Assembly: GCA_003539375.1 (NCBI GenBank)
Contig: DPPH01000093.1
Location: forward strand, 505-10,834
Reading direction: 5' to 3'
Length of the DNA: 10,330 nucleotides
Source of the DNA: Clostridiales bacterium
GTDB taxonomy: Bacteria > Bacillota > Clostridia > Tissierellales > Dethiosulfatibacteraceae
Part shown: positions 7,109 to 10,330 of the stretch, one piece after another
How positions within the stretch are numbered: the stretch's first letter is position 1
How the letters are laid out: every line of letters starts with the position of its first letter
Notes under the pieces: model-generated
The model's input: only the letters and a program-made list of their open reading frames with translations
Told to the model about the DNA's origin: nothing
Databases searched by the model: none
Translations under genes and position numbers: made by a program

Positions 7109-7726
7109 CTATTTGTTAATCTTTTTAAGTAAGAATTCTATATTGTCGGATAAGTGGTTTAGTATGTTTTTACCTTCCTCATCTTCGTCTGCATCTACTG
7201 CTCCACCTTTTCCTGCTACTCCAACATTCCAGTAATTTGACCCTGGCACTATACAGTCGTTTACAGTAGCCCATAATAGAATCTGCGCAAAGGTGAAATT
7301 TTGTCCTGCTCTTCTAGCTACAGTTACTGGTGCTACTAGCTTTCCTGAAAAAGCTGTACCTTTCCATTCATAAGAATCAGATTTTTCTTTCATTTCATTT
7401 GCATACCATCTTCCTGAAAAACCTGCCCTATCTAAAACAGCCTTTAATCTTGGTGTCATTGAAGAGTGATATGAAGGAGAACCAAGTATAAATCCATCGG
7501 AGTCAACCATCTTCTCAAATATTTCTAAAAAATCATCTCCTTGAATCGTGCATTTTTTAGCATTTACACATTCATAACAGCCTCTACACTGTTTTATGTT
7601 GTAGTCAGCAAGATCTATCTGTTCTGTTTCTATTCCTTTTTCTTCTAATCTTTCTAAAGTATATTTTACTAAAAATCCTGTATTTCCTTCTTTTCTCGGA
7701 CTTCCGTTTAATCCTATAATTTTCAT
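7109..7726 (-). CDS. NADPH-dependent FMN reductase family / iron-sulfur flavoprotein-like
   Basis: A 205-residue flavodoxin-fold protein. The FMN phosphate loop GSPRKEGNT is at 8-16 and a second flavin-contact segment, SPSYHSSMTPRLKAVLDR, at 84-101. Between them is a compact cluster of cysteines at 47, 50, 53 and 59 (C-X2-C-X2-C-X5-C). This is the spacing reported for [4Fe-4S] binding in the iron-sulfur flavoproteins (Isf) of anaerobes. Such proteins pass electrons between ferredoxin-like carriers, NAD(P)H or other acceptors. Whether the cluster is assembled here is inference, because related flavoproteins have similar cysteines with other roles. AGGAGG precedes the ATG. The gene is third in the operon, 63 bp after the symporter and 11 bp before the acyl-CoA synthetase. 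It may supply or accept electrons for a reduction of the imported acid. Confidence 0.85.
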   Translation of the reverse strand: MKIIGLNGSPRKEGNTGFLVKYTLERLEEKGIETEQIDLADYNIKQCRGCYECVNAKKCTIQGDDFLEIFEKMVDSDGFILGSPSYHSSMTPRLKAVLDRAGFSGRWYANEMKEKSDSYEWKGTAFSGKLVAPVTVARRAGQNFTFAQILLWATVNDCIVPGSNYWNVGVAGKGGAVDADEDEEGKNILNHLSDNIEFLLKKINK

Positions 7727-7755
7727 TTAAAATACCTCCTAAATTTAAGCTAATA

Positions 7756-7782
7756 GTGAAGAGAGTATGTAACCCTCTTCAC
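7756..7782 (-). other. Intercistronic hairpin between symporter and flavoprotein genes
   Basis: An inverted repeat with arms GTGAAGAG and CTCTTCAC (8 bp, 11-base loop) lies 7 bp after the symporter stop codon. On the minus strand it is followed by TATTAGCTTAAATTT rather than a T-run, so it is a weak attenuator or an RNA-stability/processing element more than a full terminator. It could lower expression of the enzymes relative to the transporter. Confidence 0.4.
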
Positions 7783-7789
7783 CAATATA

Positions 7790-9286
7790 TTACAGGTCTA
7801 AAACTAATTCAACTTTTTCATCATTTATATCTTCTTTTGTGAATAGAGATACAAATACAGTTGCTAAAATTGAAATAGTAATAACATTCACGTACCATGG
7901 TAATGCACCAGGCCAAGTCATACCTAGTAAAGATGCAACATTAAGTACTAAAGATAATCCTAACCCGGCTATAACACCTTTAGAGTTAGCTCTTTTCCAA
8001 AGAAGTCCTATGATAAATACAGGGAATGTTCCTGACATAAGAGTACCCCATCCAAAAGTACCTAGTATAGCTACCATTTCAGCACTTGTTAAAGAGAACA
8101 GTATTGATAATATACCAATTGCAAATATAGTGATTTTAGCTACCTGCATCTGTTTTTCTTCTGTTTTAAAATCTTTTCCAAAAGCACTTGGTAGATCTCT
8201 TGCTATTATATTTCCTGAGAGTGTCAAGAACATACTTGCTGATGACATAGCTGCTGCTAATACTGCTGCATATACAAACAGCTGAGCATACAAGCCTAAA
8301 TAATCAGCATAAGCAAATATTGCGTTATCTGCTACTGCTAGAGGAGCTATTTCTCCACTTCCTACTAAATACAATGCTCCGTAAGCAACAACTAATGCAA
8401 AGAATCCAACTACCATATGAGCTAATCCTGCATAAAGTCCCAGTTTCGGCATATCTTTAGGGTCTTTAAGTGCATACATTCTAGTAAGTACTTGAGGTTG
8501 ACCTACAGTTCCTAAAATAGGTATTATAACCCATGCCATTGCTGTTGATTTTGGTAAAATACCCCATGCATCTAAGAATCCCGGTCCGAAAGTTTTGCTA
8601 ACATCTCCTGATGTTACCGTACCTGCATTTGCTACTACTTCAAGTACATTTTCAAATCCACCTGTTATGATGAAAAATGAAGCTATTATTATAATACCAG
8701 CTACTACCATTACAAAACCTTGAAAAGCTTGAGTAAGTAGACCTCCTACTTCTCCACTTATCGCAGTATATATTGTTAAGATTCCAAATATTATAAGTCC
8801 TGTTACTAATGGACTCCAACCTAATAAGTTGTTAAATAACTCTGATCCAGCTTTAATCTGTGCTGCTAGATATGCTATACAACCTAGGAATATAATAACA
8901 GACATTAACCCTTTAATAAGCTTGTTGTTATTGAATCTTAAATCTGATATATCTCCTAAACTTGCCACCTGTCCTATTTCCGACATTGCCCTAACTTTTT
9001 TTCCTAATATTATATAAGCCATAGCAAAGGCTGCTGATGATAGCATCCAGAAATTCATAGCATTTCCAGTAGAATAAAGAATCCCCGGTACACCTACTAA
9101 TGCAAAAGCACTAGCTACTGCTGCTGTTGATGATAAACCTACTGATACCGGTCCAAACAATCCTGTACTTCCAAAATACTCCTTCGCTGATTTAACCTTT
9201 CTTTTAGCCCATAATCCTATAAGTAGTGAAACAACCAGCATGGCAAATGAAAAACCTATAATTGCAAATTTTACTCCCGCGCTCAT
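7790..9286 (-). CDS. Sodium:solute symporter (SSS family), probable carboxylate importer
   Basis: A 498-residue polytopic membrane protein of the SSS family (PanF/PutP-like), the usual size, with about 13 hydrophobic segments. The short loop motif GQPQVLTRMYALKD (262-275) is a family hallmark. The helix AAAMSSASMFLTLSGN (344-359) supplies Ser348/Ser349, matching the Na2-site serines of this family. It should import a small solute with Na+ across the cytoplasmic membrane. Followed by a CoA ligase, the solute is likely an organic acid, but the identity is not readable. The gene overlaps the preceding small membrane-protein gene by 4 bp (ATGA), so translation is probably coupled and the products may work together. 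AAGGAGGT lies about 9 bases before the ATG, inside the end of the upstream gene. Confidence 0.93.
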   Translation of the reverse strand: MSAGVKFAIIGFSFAMLVVSLLIGLWAKRKVKSAKEYFGSTGLFGPVSVGLSSTAAVASAFALVGVPGILYSTGNAMNFWMLSSAAFAMAYIILGKKVRAMSEIGQVASLGDISDLRFNNNKLIKGLMSVIIFLGCIAYLAAQIKAGSELFNNLLGWSPLVTGLIIFGILTIYTAISGEVGGLLTQAFQGFVMVVAGIIIIASFFIITGGFENVLEVVANAGTVTSGDVSKTFGPGFLDAWGILPKSTAMAWVIIPILGTVGQPQVLTRMYALKDPKDMPKLGLYAGLAHMVVGFFALVVAYGALYLVGSGEIAPLAVADNAIFAYADYLGLYAQLFVYAAVLAAAMSSASMFLTLSGNIIARDLPSAFGKDFKTEEKQMQVAKITIFAIGILSILFSLTSAEMVAILGTFGWGTLMSGTFPVFIIGLLWKRANSKGVIAGLGLSLVLNVASLLGMTWPGALPWYVNVITISILATVFVSLFTKEDINDEKVELVLDL

Positions 9287-9744
9287 GACTGCTGACCTCC
9301 TTTTTGTCTTTCATCGATTTTCTGAACTTTTCCTTTAAATTCTTCCCAATCTTTTTCGGATAGCCACTCATCTTTTAAAGCTACAAATCCTAATGTAAGT
9401 GTTAATACTCCACCAATCCAGTATAAAATTACAGTCCAACTAAATGATGGGTGAAATCCTAAGATAGTGAAATCAGGCATTACTCCTGCAAACATTTTAG
9501 AGTGAATATCTGACAAGTAAAAACTAACTGCCCAAATAACTGCCCAAGGTAGTAAGGGATATATTAAAAACTTTTTTGATACCTTGTTTTTAATAGAAAC
9601 TCCCAGTACCATATGAAGAAACATTAATATAACTCCTAAAAACAATCCAGGCATATACATTTCGTACCATCCTAATACTGTGATAGCTGCCCATAACAGT
9701 GCAATAGCAATTATTATCGGCGTTCTTTTACCTTGAATATCCAT
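9283..9744 (-). CDS. Small four-helix membrane protein coupled to the symporter
   Basis: A 153-residue protein that I do not recognise as a named family. It has four clear hydrophobic segments (about 8-27, 29-51, 59-77 and 101-122). The segments are rich in Trp, for example LLWAAITVLGW and LLPWAVIWAVSFYL. A charged cytoplasmic-type tail follows (WLSEKDWEEFKGKVQKIDERQKGG, positions about 127-150). It is the first gene of the operon and shares ATGA with the symporter start. Some SSS carriers have a small hydrophobic companion encoded immediately upstream (for example YhdT with PanF), though this protein is about twice the length of YhdT. The likely role is an accessory subunit or assembly partner of the symporter, an inference from position and topology only. 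AGGAGG precedes the ATG at 9744. Confidence 0.8.
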   Translation of the reverse strand: MDIQGKRTPIIIAIALLWAAITVLGWYEMYMPGLFLGVILMFLHMVLGVSIKNKVSKKFLIYPLLPWAVIWAVSFYLSDIHSKMFAGVMPDFTILGFHPSFSWTVILYWIGGVLTLTLGFVALKDEWLSEKDWEEFKGKVQKIDERQKGGQQS

Positions 9745-9770
9745 GAAATACCTCCTAAATAATTATTTTT

Positions 9771-9795
9771 TATGAAATATGAATCATATTTCATA
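9771..9795. promoter_or_regulatory. Operator copy 1 (25-bp palindrome)
   Basis: A perfect palindrome with arms ATGAAATATGA and TCATATTTCAT around a single central A, extended by one T-A pair. It lies downstream of the operon promoter, in the leader about 25-50 bases after the expected start of transcription and just before the ribosome site. Bound protein there would block elongation. The obvious candidate is the divergently encoded TetR-family protein. Confidence 0.75.
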
Positions 9796-9825
9796 TTCCT
9801 GGTAAAAAAATTTGTTTGTATTAAT

Positions 9826-9854
9826 AAGATAACATCATGAAAACGTTTTGTCAA
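9826..9854 (-). promoter_or_regulatory. Promoter of the six-gene carboxylate/CoA operon
   Basis: On the minus strand a perfect TTGACA (9854-9849) and TATCTT (9831-9826) are 17 bp apart. TGT immediately before the -10 gives an extended -10. It lies 82 bp upstream of the first start codon, between the two operator palindromes. Confidence 0.8.
9838..9851. promoter_or_regulatory. Possible cre (CcpA) site in the operon promoter
   Basis: TGAAAACGTTTTGT matches the published cre consensus TGWAANCGNTNWCA at 12 of 14 positions; only the last two bases differ. It occupies the -35/-10 spacer and overlaps the -35 box, so a bound LacI-family protein would compete with RNA polymerase. Binding by CcpA is inference. 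Confidence 0.45.
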
Positions 9855-9861
9855 CACTTTT

Positions 9862-9886
9862 TATGAAATATGAGTCATGTTTCATA
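9862..9886. promoter_or_regulatory. Operator copy 2 (25-bp palindrome, one mismatch)
   Basis: Arms ATGAAATATGA and TCATGTTTCAT surround a central G, with one extra T-A pair outside. It is the same sequence as copy 1 apart from two bases, with centres 91 bp apart. It sits exactly between the two divergent -35 boxes (9849-9854 minus, 9891-9896 plus), so it could control both the operon and the regulator gene. Confidence 0.75.
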
Positions 9887-9890
9887 TTTC

Positions 9891-9919
9891 TTGATTATTT
9901 TAAAATAATCTGATATTAT
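9891..9919 (+). promoter_or_regulatory. Promoter of the TetR-family regulator gene
   Basis: TTGATT (9891-9896) and TATTAT (9914-9919) are 17 bp apart, with TGA before the -10 forming an extended -10. The spacer contains a perfect 18-bp AT-rich palindrome (9893-9910). The start codon is about 22 bp downstream of the expected transcription start. Confidence 0.6.
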
Positions 9920-9947
9920 TTATAATCATACATACAAGGAGAAGCTT

Positions 9948-10330
9948 ATGTACTTAGCTAACGAACCAAAAACTCAAAGAGGATATGAAACCCTAGAAAA
10001 AATCTGCTCATCAGCTGAAGAACTTTTCAGCCAGAAAGGCTATTATAATACAAGCATAACGGACATTACCTCTCAATCAGAAATTGCCCCCGGTACTTTT
10101 TATATATATTTTAATGACAAAAAAAGTGTTTTTCAGTATTTAATTCACGATTTAGGCCATAAACTTAGAAAGAAGATAAAGAGTGAAACTTTAAACTGTG
10201 AAAGCAGATACGAAGAAGAGTATCAGGGAATGAAGACTTTTTTCAAATTTGTTAAGGAACATAAAGGACTATACAAGATTATTTGGGAATCCCAGTTTGT
10301 AGACATAGATATTTTTAAAGATTACTACGA
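9948..10330 (+). CDS. TetR/AcrR-family transcriptional regulator (3' end outside window)
   Basis: The first 127 codons of a gene running off the right edge. The N-terminal TetR DNA-binding domain is clear. A first helix contains ICSSAEELFSQKGYYNTSI (19-37), and the helix-turn-helix runs through ITDITSQSEIAPGTFYIYF (37-55), with the family signature GTFYxYF followed by DKKSVF. The beginning of the ligand domain includes LYKIIWESQFVD. The ATG has AAGGAG 6 bases upstream. It is divergent from the transporter/CoA-ligase operon, with two 25-bp palindromes between, so it is most likely the local repressor and autoregulator. By analogy with TetR proteins that control acyl-CoA genes, the inducer may be the acyl-CoA made by the operon. 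That is inference. Confidence 0.93.
   Translation, partial: MYLANEPKTQRGYETLEKICSSAEELFSQKGYYNTSITDITSQSEIAPGTFYIYFNDKKSVFQYLIHDLGHKLRKKIKSETLNCESRYEEEYQGMKTFFKFVKEHKGLYKIIWESQFVDIDIFKDYY

Noticed and set aside
7839..9017. Plus-strand open frames inside the symporter gene (7839-8285, 8829-9017).
   Set aside because: They are antisense to a clear SSS symporter, show no recognisable protein features and lack ribosome sites.
9771..9886. The two palindromes read as a short CRISPR-like or mobile-element repeat pair.
   Set aside because: There are only two copies, each is itself a palindrome, and they flank a promoter next to a TetR-family gene. Operators explain them fully; no cas, transposase or target duplication is seen.

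Overview
The window looks like chromosomal DNA of a low-GC, anaerobic Firmicute of the Clostridia/Tissierellia type. The signs are AT-rich intergenic DNA, AGGAGG-type ribosome sites before nearly every gene, a K+-dependent membrane pyrophosphatase, a Shine-Dalgarno/ATG organisation with very short gaps, and a CcpA-like box. The species cannot be named from the sequence. All complete genes are on the minus strand and read from right to left; a single partial gene at the right end is on the plus strand. No gene-free stretch exceeds about 200 bases.

Right part (about 3700-10330). A partial TetR-family regulator faces away from a six-gene operon. In transcription order the operon encodes a four-helix membrane protein, a sodium:solute symporter (4-bp overlap with the previous gene), an iron-sulfur-flavoprotein-like FMN protein, an AMP-forming acyl-CoA synthetase, a KAS III-like thiolase-fold enzyme and a FabG-like NAD-type dehydrogenase. 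A good hairpin terminator follows. The 203-bp divergent region holds two copies of a 25-bp palindrome flanking the operon promoter, which has a perfect TTGACA -35 box. A cre-like sequence lies between its -35 and -10. The simplest reading is substrate-induced, catabolite-repressed uptake of an organic acid, its activation to a CoA thioester, and redox plus carbon-carbon chemistry at the beta carbon. The KAS III-like protein keeps its cysteine but lacks the canonical His and Asn, so the pathway is not ordinary fatty-acid synthesis.

Middle (about 1210-3680). Two tandem promoters precede secG (Sec translocon subunit) and hppA (K+-dependent membrane pyrophosphatase, probably pumping Na+ and/or H+). 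Two consecutive hairpin terminators close this unit. If hppA pumps Na+, it could help maintain the gradient used by the symporter of the neighbouring operon, but that link is inference.

Left part (1-1208). An extended -10 promoter drives an alpha/beta hydrolase, followed 23 bp later by the membrane-embedded N-terminus of a protein that runs off the window. This start resembles the membrane domain found ahead of some clostridial MurF-type Mur ligases; that assignment is from remembered family patterns and is moderate.
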